Positions 1 through 5,959 of a stretch of 5,959 bases of DNA are shown here, piece by piece. Numbering within the stretch: position 1 is the stretch's first letter; the number at the start of each line of letters is the position of its first letter. Both the position numbers and the translations under genes were made by a program. Under the pieces are notes generated by a model that was not told where the DNA came from, made no database searches, and saw nothing but the letters and a program-made list of their open reading frames with translations. Source of the stretch: Bacteroidales bacterium Bact_16 (GTDB taxonomy: Bacteria > Bacteroidota > Bacteroidia > Bacteroidales > UBA932); NCBI GenBank assembly GCA_001602885.1, contig LUZH01000171.1:1-5959 (forward strand), read 5' to 3'.

Positions 1-204
1 CTGCAGATCAAGGGCTGGCAGAAGCGCCGCGCCGCCGTCATCGAGAACGGCAGCTGGGCGCCCACGGCCGGCCGCGTGATGACGGAGATGCTCTCCGCGA
101 TGAAGGAAGTGGAGCTGGTAGGGGAGAAGGTCACCGTCCGCTCCCGCCTGCAGCCCGCCGACCTCCCGGCCCTCGAGGCCCTGGCCGATGCCGTCCTGGC
201 CTGA
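1..204 (+). CDS. fprA: Flavodiiron protein (FprA / A-type flavoprotein), C-terminal fragment
   Basis: This is the 3' end of a gene that enters from the left edge in frame 1 and stops at TGA 202-204, leaving 67 visible residues. The fragment reads as the last third of a flavodoxin-like domain: a basic stretch (KGWQKRR), the strand-plus-loop AAVIENGSWAPTAGRVM, the strand VELVGEKVTVRS, and a closing helix rich in Leu and Ala. The 'ENGSWAPTA' loop is characteristic of the C-terminal FMN-binding domain of FprA-type flavodiiron proteins. These are cytoplasmic enzymes that reduce O2 to water or NO to N2O at a di-iron site in an N-terminal metallo-beta-lactamase-like domain. That domain and the di-iron ligands lie outside the window (the family is usually about 400 residues), so the assignment rests on this loop and its position at the C-terminus. 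No rubredoxin extension follows, so it is not a flavorubredoxin at this end. A stand-alone flavodoxin is less likely. The gene ends 14 bp before a strong hairpin terminator. Confidence 0.82.
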   Translation: MQIKGWQKRRAAVIENGSWAPTAGRVMTEMLSAMKEVELVGEKVTVRSRLQPADLPALEALADAVLA

Positions 205-217
205 TCCCGACAGACGC

Positions 218-254
218 AAAAAACGCCTCCGGATAGCTCCGGGGGCGTTTTTTT
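218..254. terminator. Bidirectional intrinsic terminator between convergent genes
   Basis: An 11-bp GC-rich stem (223-233 pairing with 238-248, one G-T wobble) closes on a 4-base loop (TAGC, 234-237). It is flanked by six A on the left (218-223) and seven T on the right (248-254). The A and T tracts can extend the stem, and each acts as the U-tract on its own strand. It therefore can end plus-strand transcription of the flavodiiron gene (stop at 204) and minus-strand transcription of the 273-1166 gene (stop codon 273-275), which converge here. Confidence 0.9.
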
Positions 255-272
255 ATCGCTGCTCCGACCTGC

Positions 273-1166
273 CTAAAAGCGGAAGAAGTCGCAGTAGATG
301 AGGATGGCGACCCAGGTCTTGTTGTCGCAGCGGCATTCGCCCAGGCTCTTCTGGTTCTCGTTGATCTTGACCTCGCCGTAGATGCCGATGGAGGCGTAAG
401 GGACATAGGGCTGCGCGCCGTCGCAGATGGTGCCACTGGACTTGACGTTGCAGATCAGCTTGCCGGAGCGGTCCTTGATGTCTTCCGCGCCGAAGGACAC
501 GGTGCCGATCGTGGTCCCGTATTTGTCCAGGATGTCGCCGTTGCCCTTGGGAAGCTGGCCGATCTTGGTCTTGGCCCAGTCGTAGACCACGCCGTTGGAG
601 TCGACGTAGCCGCGGCCGCCGTTCTTCCGGACCTCGTAGTAGGTCACGCGGCTGGCCGCTTCCACGGCCTCCTCGTGCTCCTTTTTCCATTGGGCGACCT
701 GGTCCTCGCTGCACAGCAGGCCCAGATACACCAGGGCCACGATGCCCCGGTTCGTCTCCGCGTCGAAGGTGCCGAACTTGTGGTCATAGCACCAGCAGGC
801 GGACTTGGTGGCGGTGCCGATCTGCTCGTCGCCCCGCCAGACGCGGCCTTCGCCGTCCACCTTCAGGGTGCCCAGGTTGGGCGACTCGAAGCTGCCGTCG
901 GCGTTGAGCCGGCCCTTGACGGTCCCGTCGTTGCGGACGATCTCGCGCGTGGCGCCGTCGATGCGGTAGATGACATATTGGCCGGCGAGCTCGCCCTCGT
1001 CCCATTTCTGGTTGAAACGGATCTCCAGGGTGGACGGCGTGTAGTCGCCGATGGGCGTGTTGCCCCAGCGGAACGTAATCTTCTCGGCATCCTGCGCCTG
1101 CAGGGCCGGCAGGAAAACCAGGGCCGCAAGCGACGCGAGCGCCAGTTTCCAGATGTTCTTTCTCAT
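273..1166 (-). CDS. Secreted short-repeat protein of unknown function
   Basis: The 297-residue product has a typical Sec signal peptide: MRKNIWK, then a hydrophobic core (about 8-20), and probable cleavage after the AQA-like site near residues 22-25 (LQAQ). No lipobox cysteine is present, so a soluble periplasmic or outer-membrane-associated location is expected. The mature part is built of degenerate units of about 15-22 residues, pattern G-x-V-x-x-x-G-x-V-x-D...I-G (for example RGYVDSNGVVYDW and GDILDKYGTTIGTV), which suggests short beta hairpins. It has eight cysteines: C124, C126, C152, C239, C248, C278, C280 and C292. Two CxC motifs (124-126 and 278-280) are each followed by a hydrophobic stretch (141-152 and 285-297). 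From memory, Bacteroidales proteins with 'DG-V---G--IG' repeats and an aromatic tail exist without assigned function; this resemblance was not checked. The start ATG is preceded by an AT-rich 33-bp gap without Shine-Dalgarno, and the gene lies directly downstream of the antiporter, probably in the same operon. Function is unknown. Confidence 0.82.
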   Translation of the reverse strand: MRKNIWKLALASLAALVFLPALQAQDAEKITFRWGNTPIGDYTPSTLEIRFNQKWDEGELAGQYVIYRIDGATREIVRNDGTVKGRLNADGSFESPNLGTLKVDGEGRVWRGDEQIGTATKSACWCYDHKFGTFDAETNRGIVALVYLGLLCSEDQVAQWKKEHEEAVEAASRVTYYEVRKNGGRGYVDSNGVVYDWAKTKIGQLPKGNGDILDKYGTTIGTVSFGAEDIKDRSGKLICNVKSSGTICDGAQPYVPYASIGIYGEVKINENQKSLGECRCDNKTWVAILIYCDFFRF

Positions 1167-1199
1167 ATGGTTCTGATTTAGTGTTTGGTTGGCAGTTAC

Positions 1200-3452
1200 T
1201 TAGCGGCCGAGCCACTCGCAGGAGCTGGTCTCGCCGGCGATCCAGACCACGTCGCCCGCCTCGAACGTGTAGTCGGGCTTGGGGTTGGTGTGGAACTCGG
1301 AGCCGTGCAGGACGCTGATCACCATGCAGTGGTAGTCGCGCATGTTGGTGTTGCGCAGCGTCTTGCCGGTCAGGTAGGATTCTTCGTGGAGGGTGATCGG
1401 GACGACCTCGAATTCGGCCTGCGAGGCCGTCACGGGCGTGGTCGCCGACTCCGCGAGCATCGTGCGCAGGCGCTCGATCTGCTCCGTCGTGCCCACGGCC
1501 AGGAGCTTGTCGCCCGGGAAGATGACCATCTCGCCGGAGGGGATGGTGATGCTGTGCGTGCCGCGTTCGATCTTGATGATGTTGGCGCCGGTCTCGGCGC
1601 GGAAGGGGATCTCCTTGAGCGGCCGCCCGATGAAGGCGCTGTCGGGCGAGACGTCCAGCAGCTCCAGGTGCACGTCGTAGCCCATCATCTTGTTCTGCAC
1701 CGAAGTCGTGACCGGCCGGCGCCGGCGCTCGTCCTCTTCCTTCTCATTGAGGTTGGACAGGAAGCGCTGCTCCAGCGCGGAGTAGCGGTGCATCGTGCGG
1801 CGGGCGGTCAGGATGAAGATGAAGCCGCCCAGGATCAGCAGCACGACGGCCCAGCCGGCTAAATGGAAATGGCTGGAAATCACGCTGATGACGAACGATA
1901 CGGAGATGAAGGTACGGGTCAGGACCAGGCCCGCGAGCGGCCATTTGTTGGACGGCTTCTCGGCCAGGAGCTTGGCCGCGGGGGCGTTGATGGAGCCGGT
2001 GTTGATGGCCATGCCGTAGAGGAACGGCGACATCACGAGCAGGGTCACGACCGTGACCGCGAGCTTCAGCACGAACGGGGTCAGGTTCGGGAAGAGCTGG
2101 GCCGCGAACGGCTCGAGGAAACGCTTGGAGCCGATCATGATGGCCAGCAGGATCACGCCATAGAGCAGGATGCGCAGGAAATAGGCCTTCAGCAGCTTCT
2201 TCCATTCGCTCTGCTCCGCCGTGGTGGTGCGCGTCTTCTGTTCGGGCGAGTCCAGACGCGCCACCCACTTGGGCGACATGATCCGGAGCAGGCCCTCGTA
2301 GGCCGGGCCTGCGAGCTTGATCATATAGGGCGTCGTGAAGGTGGTGATCACCGACACGGCGATGATGACGGGGTAGATGAATTCGCGCATCACGCCCAGG
2401 CTCACGCCCACGCCGGCGATGATGAAGCCGAATTCGCCGAGCTGCGCGAGGCTGAATCCGGTGTGGACGGCGTTCTTGAGGCCGCCGCCGGTCATCAGGA
2501 TGCCCGCGCCTGCGAAGAGGATATGGGTCAGCATCACGAGGAGCGTGATGATGAGGATGGTCAGCCAGTGCTCCGCGACGACGGCCGGGGCGACCATCAT
2601 ACCGACGGACACGAAGAAGACGGCGCCGAACAGGTCCTTGATCGGCGCGACGAGGTGGTCGATGTGCTCGCTCTCGACGGTCTCGGCGAGGATGGAGCCC
2701 ATCACGAAGGCGCCGAGCGCGGAGGAGAAGCCTACGGCCTGGGCCAGCGCCACCATCCCGAAGCAGAGGCCGATGCTCACGATCAGGAGGATCTCGTCAT
2801 TGAGGAAGCGGCGGGCCTTCTTGAGGATGGTCGGGATCACATAAATGCCCACCAGGAACCACAGGATGAGGAAAAAGCCGAGCTTGGTGAGGTTGAAGAG
2901 CATCTCGCCGCCGGCGAAACGGTTGGACACGGCCATCGTGGAGAGCAACACCATCAACAGGATGGCAATGAGGTCCTCGACCACGAGCGTGCCGAAGACC
3001 ATGCCCGCCCAGGGCTTGCCCTTCAGGCCCATGTCGTCGTAGGACTTCAGGACCACCATCGTGGAGGACATCGAAAGCAGGCCGCCCAGGAAGACGCTCT
3101 CCATCGACGACCAGCCCATGGCCTGTCCGGCCACGAAACCGATCACGAACACGCCGAGGAACTTGCTCCCGGCGGTCACGAGGGCGCTGCTGCCCACCTT
3201 GAGCAGCTTCTTGAAACTGAACTCCAGGCCCAGACCGAACATCAGGAAGATGATGCCGATCTCGGACCACTGGTGTACCGTCTCCTCGGAGGTGATCCCG
3301 GGGAACCACGAGATGTGCGGGCCGACCAGGAAACCGGCGAGGATATAGCCCAGGATGAGGGGCTGCTTGAGGGCTTTGGATATGATGGTGAAGGCGCCGG
3401 CGGATACGAGGATAACCGCCAGGTCGCGCACGAGGTTCATTTCATCGGACAT
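1200..3452 (-). CDS. CPA2-family cation:proton antiporter with tandem RCK_C domains
   Basis: This 750-residue inner-membrane protein exchanges K+ or Na+ for protons. Residues about 8-385 form the Na+/H+ exchanger domain, with about 12 hydrophobic segments. Family landmarks are GYILAGFLVGP (35-45), IFLMFGLGLEFS (68-79), SSTMVVLKSYDD (129-140), the ion-binding carboxylate pair E159-D160 in VVEDLIAIL, and SLAQLGEFGFIIA (334-346), which is typical of KefB/KefC-like proteins. Residues about 424-550 hold roughly four further hydrophobic segments. A charged linker (567-587) leads to two cytoplasmic RCK_C (TrkA_C) domains at about 592-667 and 680-748, each with the LxGKxL/GRPL-type start and a GD(K/V) loop near its end. 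There is no nucleotide-binding RCK_N domain, so the glutathione gating of E. coli KefB/KefC is not expected. Control by a ligand of RCK_C, such as c-di-AMP, is possible but inferred. Substrate ion and stoichiometry cannot be read from sequence. An alternative start is Met5 (3438-3440); see the promoter. Confidence 0.92.
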   Translation of the reverse strand: MSDEMNLVRDLAVILVSAGAFTIISKALKQPLILGYILAGFLVGPHISWFPGITSEETVHQWSEIGIIFLMFGLGLEFSFKKLLKVGSSALVTAGSKFLGVFVIGFVAGQAMGWSSMESVFLGGLLSMSSTMVVLKSYDDMGLKGKPWAGMVFGTLVVEDLIAILLMVLLSTMAVSNRFAGGEMLFNLTKLGFFLILWFLVGIYVIPTILKKARRFLNDEILLIVSIGLCFGMVALAQAVGFSSALGAFVMGSILAETVESEHIDHLVAPIKDLFGAVFFVSVGMMVAPAVVAEHWLTILIITLLVMLTHILFAGAGILMTGGGLKNAVHTGFSLAQLGEFGFIIAGVGVSLGVMREFIYPVIIAVSVITTFTTPYMIKLAGPAYEGLLRIMSPKWVARLDSPEQKTRTTTAEQSEWKKLLKAYFLRILLYGVILLAIMIGSKRFLEPFAAQLFPNLTPFVLKLAVTVVTLLVMSPFLYGMAINTGSINAPAAKLLAEKPSNKWPLAGLVLTRTFISVSFVISVISSHFHLAGWAVVLLILGGFIFILTARRTMHRYSALEQRFLSNLNEKEEDERRRRPVTTSVQNKMMGYDVHLELLDVSPDSAFIGRPLKEIPFRAETGANIIKIERGTHSITIPSGEMVIFPGDKLLAVGTTEQIERLRTMLAESATTPVTASQAEFEVVPITLHEESYLTGKTLRNTNMRDYHCMVISVLHGSEFHTNPKPDYTFEAGDVVWIAGETSSCEWLGR

Positions 3453-3459
3453 ATGTTGA

Positions 3460-3490
3460 CAAAAATAATAAAAAAGCGTCGCTCCGCCAA
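3460..3490 (-). promoter_or_regulatory. Predicted Bacteroidota-type promoter of the antiporter operon
   Basis: On the minus strand, TTG (3490-3488) is followed after exactly 20 bases by TATTTTTG (3467-3460). This matches the Bacteroidota primary-sigma consensus (-33 TTG, about 19-21 bp, -7 TAnnTTTG). Transcription would begin near 3453-3456, only a few bases before the ATG at 3452. The mRNA would thus be almost leaderless, unless translation starts at Met5 (3440), which would leave a leader of about 15 nt. No other promoter-like site closer to the 273-1166 gene was seen. Confidence 0.62.
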
Positions 3491-3522
3491 GTCGGTTGTG
3501 GGGAGGATTGCAGGAAAATGCG

Positions 3523-3530
3523 TATCTTTA
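3523..3530 (+). promoter_or_regulatory. Possible -7 element for the GH31 gene
   Basis: TATCTTTA differs from the Bacteroidota -7 consensus TAnnTTTG only at the last base. It lies 24 bp before the ATG at 3555, giving an expected 5' leader of roughly 18 nt that is AT-rich and lacks a Shine-Dalgarno sequence. The upstream half is weak: the nearest TTG (3496-3498) is 24 bp away, longer than the usual 19-21. It may be a weak or activator-dependent promoter, as is common for glycan-use genes. Confidence 0.42.
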
Positions 3531-3554
3531 TGGATTGAAATAATTTGAGTCTCC

Positions 3555-5959
3555 ATGCGTAATTACAGCGTAAGTATTCTTCTGGCCAGCTTCAGCCTGG
3601 CCCTGGCAGGTCTGTGCGGCTGCGCGGAACGTCCTTATACAGTCAAGGGCGACACGGTCACCGTGCGGGTGGCCGAGCCCGTGGCGGGCGGCGCCCGCAC
3701 GGTGCGCCTGCAATGGGCCGGCCCGGAGCTGGTGCGCGTGTCTGCGAGCCCCGACGGGCGGCTGCACGACCGCAAGAGCCTGGTGGTCGTCCCGCAGGCG
3801 GCATTCCGCGATTTCAGCGTGTCCGAACAGGACGGGGAAGTGCTGGCGCAGAGCGCCGCGCTGACCGTCGCCGTGGACCGGCGCTCCGGCGCGGTCCGCT
3901 TCCTGGACGCGGACGGGAACGCCCTGCTCGACGGCTCCCGGATGGACTTCGAGCCCACGGAAGTCGAAAAGAAAAAGGCCTTCTCGACGGCCGTCAGCTT
4001 TGATTCGCCGGCCGACGAGGCCTTCTACGGCCTGGGCCAGCACCAGAGCGGCGAGCTCAACCACAAGGGCCGCAGCGAGGAGCTTTTCCAGTATAACACG
4101 AAAGTCAGCGTGCCGATGGTGGTCTCCACCCGCGGCTACGGCCTGCTGTTCGACGCCTATTCGCTGAGCCGCTGGGGCAATCCCGCCCCGTACGGCCAGC
4201 TGGGCGAGCAGTTCAAGCTGTACGGCAAGGACGGGCAGACGCCGGGCCTCACGGGCACCTACAAGCCCTTCCGGGGCGAGGCGCTGGTCCGTCAGGAAGA
4301 CAGCCTCTTCTTCGAGAACGAATGGGCCATCCGCAACCTGCCCGACGTGCCCCTGCAGGGCGCGACGGTGGTCTATGAGGGCTTCATCGAAGCGCCGCAG
4401 ACCGCTGATTATCAGTTTATCCAATACTACGCCGGCTTCCAGCGCACCGAGATCGACGGGCAGGAAGTGATGGCGCGCCGCTGGCGCCCGGCGTGGAACC
4501 CCAACAGCTACAAGTTCTCCGTCCGCCTCGAGGCGGGCCGCAAGATTCCCATCCGCCTGGAATGGGAGCCGGACGGCGGCGTGTCCTATCTGGGCCTGCG
4601 CGTGGCGCCGCTCCAGACGCCTGAGGAGCGCGGCCGCCTGGCCTTCTGGTCGGAATTCGAGCCGCAGCTGGACTTCTGGTTCATCGGCGGCGGGAGCCAC
4701 GACGCCGTGATCCGCGGCTACCGCCAGCTCACGGGCAAGGCGCCCGTGATGCCGAAATGGGTGCTGGGCTTCTGGCAGAGCCGGGAGCGCTACAGCACGC
4801 AGGACGAGCTTGTGGAGACGCTGCGCGAGATGCGCCGCCGCGAGATCCCGGTCGACAACATCGTCCAGGACTGGCAGTACTGGCTGGACGACCAGTGGGG
4901 GAGCCACGAATTCGACCCCGCCCGCTATCCCGACCCGGAGGGGATGCTGGACAGCGTGCACGCGATGCACGGCCGCTTCATGATCAGCGTCTGGCCCAAA
5001 TTCTATACGAATACCGACCATTACAAGGAACTGAAGGCCGCCGGCTACGCCTATACGCACGCCGAGCAGGACAGCCTGCGCGACTGGCTGGGCCACCTGC
5101 AGTCCTTCTATGACGCCTACGCCGAAGGCGGGCGCAAGATGTTCTGGAAGCAGATGGACGAGACGCTCTACAGCCGCTACGGCCGCAAGATCGACGCCTG
5201 GTGGATGGACGCCAGCGAGCCGAACCTGCGCGACTGCCTCCCGATGGACTATTTCAAGTGGCTGCTCACGCCCACGGCGCTCGGCCCTTCGACCGAATAC
5301 CTCAATGCCTACGCGCTCGTCAACGCCGACGCCATCTACAACGGCCAGCGCGGCGTGGATCCCGACAAGCGGGTCTTCCTGCTGACGCGCAGCGGCTTCG
5401 CGGGCCTGCAGCGCTATTCGACGGCCACCTGGAGCGGCGACATCGGCACTTCGTGGACCGACATGCGCACGCAGATGGCCGCAGGCCTCAATTTCAGCAT
5501 GAGCGGCATCCCGTTCTGGGGCATGGACATCGGCGGCTTCTCCGTGATGGGCAAGTTCAACAACCCGGCCAACGCCGCCGAATGGCAGGAGCTGCAGACG
5601 CGCTGGCACCAGTTCGGCACCTTCGTGCCGCTGTTCCGCGCGCACGGCCAGTGGCCGCGCCGCGAGCTCTGGAACATCGCCCCGGAGGGCTCCGAGGCCT
5701 ATGAGAGCATCCTCTGGTACATGCGCCTGCGCTACCGCCTGATGCCGTATCTGTATTCGCTGACGGCGGCGGTGCATTTCGACGACTACACGCTGATGCG
5801 CGCCCTGCCGATGGATTTCCCGGAGGACCTGCACGTGCGTGACCTCGACACGCAGTGGATGTTCGGCCCGGCGCTGATGCCCTGCCCGGTGAGCGAATAC
5901 GGCGCCCGCAGCCGCGAGGTGTATTTCCCCGAAGGGGGCTGGTACGACTTCTACAGCGG
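3555..5959 (+). CDS. GH31 alpha-xylosidase-like lipoprotein with PA14 insert, 3' end cut off
   Basis: The frame is open from ATG 3555 to the right edge: 801 complete codons, with about 150 more expected. The N-terminus is a lipoprotein-type signal peptide (hydrophobic about 5-20, LCGC with C23 as the likely lipidated residue). Residues about 27-230 and 354-395 form the N-terminal beta-sandwich (YGLGQHQSGELNHKG at 158-172). They are split by a PA14 domain (about 231-353, opening GLTGTY, core VVYEGFIEAPQTADYQF). The GH31 (beta/alpha)8 barrel starts near 397 (MPKWVLGFWQSRERY). D552 in WWMDASEP is the expected nucleophile and D629 in TWSGDIGTSW the acid/base; IVQDWQYW (436-443) and PLFRAHGQWPRRELW (692-706) are further active-site landmarks. 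The sequence ends inside the first C-terminal beta domain (VYFPEGGWYDFY). A PA14 inserted at this place is known from xyloglucan-active alpha-xylosidases (Cellvibrio Xyl31A, Bacteroides ovatus BoGH31), so removal of alpha-1,6-xylose from xyloglucan oligosaccharides is the best inference. An alpha-glucosidase or transglycosidase remains possible. Expected location is the periplasm or outer membrane. Confidence 0.93.
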   Translation, partial: MRNYSVSILLASFSLALAGLCGCAERPYTVKGDTVTVRVAEPVAGGARTVRLQWAGPELVRVSASPDGRLHDRKSLVVVPQAAFRDFSVSEQDGEVLAQSAALTVAVDRRSGAVRFLDADGNALLDGSRMDFEPTEVEKKKAFSTAVSFDSPADEAFYGLGQHQSGELNHKGRSEELFQYNTKVSVPMVVSTRGYGLLFDAYSLSRWGNPAPYGQLGEQFKLYGKDGQTPGLTGTYKPFRGEALVRQEDSLFFENEWAIRNLPDVPLQGATVVYEGFIEAPQTADYQFIQYYAGFQRTEIDGQEVMARRWRPAWNPNSYKFSVRLEAGRKIPIRLEWEPDGGVSYLGLRVAPLQTPEERGRLAFWSEFEPQLDFWFIGGGSHDAVIRGYRQLTGKAPVMPKWVLGFWQSRERYSTQDELVETLREMRRREIPVDNIVQDWQYWLDDQWGSHEFDPARYPDPEGMLDSVHAMHGRFMISVWPKFYTNTDHYKELKAAGYAYTHAEQDSLRDWLGHLQSFYDAYAEGGRKMFWKQMDETLYSRYGRKIDAWWMDASEPNLRDCLPMDYFKWLLTPTALGPSTEYLNAYALVNADAIYNGQRGVDPDKRVFLLTRSGFAGLQRYSTATWSGDIGTSWTDMRTQMAAGLNFSMSGIPFWGMDIGGFSVMGKFNNPANAAEWQELQTRWHQFGTFVPLFRAHGQWPRRELWNIAPEGSEAYESILWYMRLRYRLMPYLYSLTAAVHFDDYTLMRALPMDFPEDLHVRDLDTQWMFGPALMPCPVSEYGARSREVYFPEGGWYDFYS

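Noticed and set aside
131..436. A 101-codon minus-strand open frame crossing the terminator.
   Set aside because: It runs through the terminator hairpin and overlaps both convergent genes, with a Ser/Thr/Arg/Pro-rich, domain-free translation.
675..1862. Plus-strand open frames of 168 and 225 codons over the repeat-protein and antiporter 3' regions.
   Set aside because: They lie antisense to well-supported genes, show Gly/Ala/Val/His-rich composition without motifs, and have no promoter or leader of their own.
1164..3455. Both minus-strand start codons sit in the palindrome CATATG (1164-1169 and 3450-3455).
   Set aside because: With A/T-rich bases favoured before start codons in this group, two occurrences are easily chance; no shared flanking motif was seen.
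3541..3547. TAATTTG just before the GH31 start as an alternative -7 promoter element.
   Set aside because: It is one base short of TAnnTTTG, has no TTG at the right distance upstream, and would leave almost no leader before the ATG at 3555.
1863..3548. A 561-codon open frame on the plus strand, antisense to the antiporter gene.
   Set aside because: The product is dominated by Glu, Asp, His, Gln and Gly, the mirror image of hydrophobic membrane codons. It starts inside the antiporter region and overlaps the divergent promoter; it is a shadow.
3528..5834. A 768-codon open frame on the minus strand, antisense to almost all of the GH31 gene.
   Set aside because: Its translation is low-complexity (Ala, Val, Arg, Leu, Gln, His rich) with no recognisable domain. 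The opposite frame has every GH31 landmark in order. Long antisense frames are expected in GC-rich genes where stop codons are rare.
3555..5959. A polysaccharide-utilisation locus in this window.
   Set aside because: Only the GH31 enzyme is present. No SusC/SusD pair, regulator or second glycoside hydrolase can be seen, so the claim cannot be supported here.

Overview
The window (GC-rich, by eye around 60% or slightly more) looks like chromosome from a high-GC member of the Bacteroidota, probably a gut- or rumen-type Bacteroidales. Three things suggest this. The start codons lack clear Shine-Dalgarno sequences and sit behind AT-rich leaders. One upstream region carries a Bacteroidota-type promoter (TTG, 20 bp, then TAnnTTTG). 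The gene content also fits: an FprA-type flavodiiron protein, an antiporter with tandem RCK_C domains, a secreted short-repeat protein with an aromatic C-terminal tail, and a PA14-bearing GH31 lipoprotein. The taxonomic call is an inference; no rRNA or marker gene is present.

Layout from left to right. Positions 1-204 (+) hold the last 67 codons of a flavodiiron (FprA-type) flavoprotein. Positions 218-254 form a bidirectional intrinsic terminator that serves this gene and the convergent minus-strand genes. Positions 273-1166 (-) encode a secreted repeat protein of unknown function, and 1200-3452 (-) a CPA2-type cation:proton antiporter. These two minus-strand genes are 33 bp apart and probably form one transcription unit, read antiporter first, from a promoter at about 3460-3490. 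A 102-bp divergent intergenic region (3453-3554) separates them from a plus-strand GH31 alpha-xylosidase-like lipoprotein (3555 to beyond the right edge). Both catalytic aspartates of that enzyme lie inside the window, but its C-terminal beta domains do not.

Functionally these are three unrelated modules: oxygen/NO detoxification (flavodiiron), ion and pH homeostasis (antiporter plus an uncharacterised exported partner), and hemicellulose side-chain removal (GH31 with PA14, the arrangement known from xyloglucan-active alpha-xylosidases). No SusC/SusD pair or other polysaccharide-utilisation gene is visible, so if the GH31 belongs to such a locus, the rest lies to the right. I found no mobile element, CRISPR array, tRNA or rRNA. 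The least explained item is the secreted repeat protein, which appears to be an internal duplication of a 'short beta repeats, CxC, hydrophobic/aromatic strand' unit. I do not see convincing evidence for a new multi-gene system.
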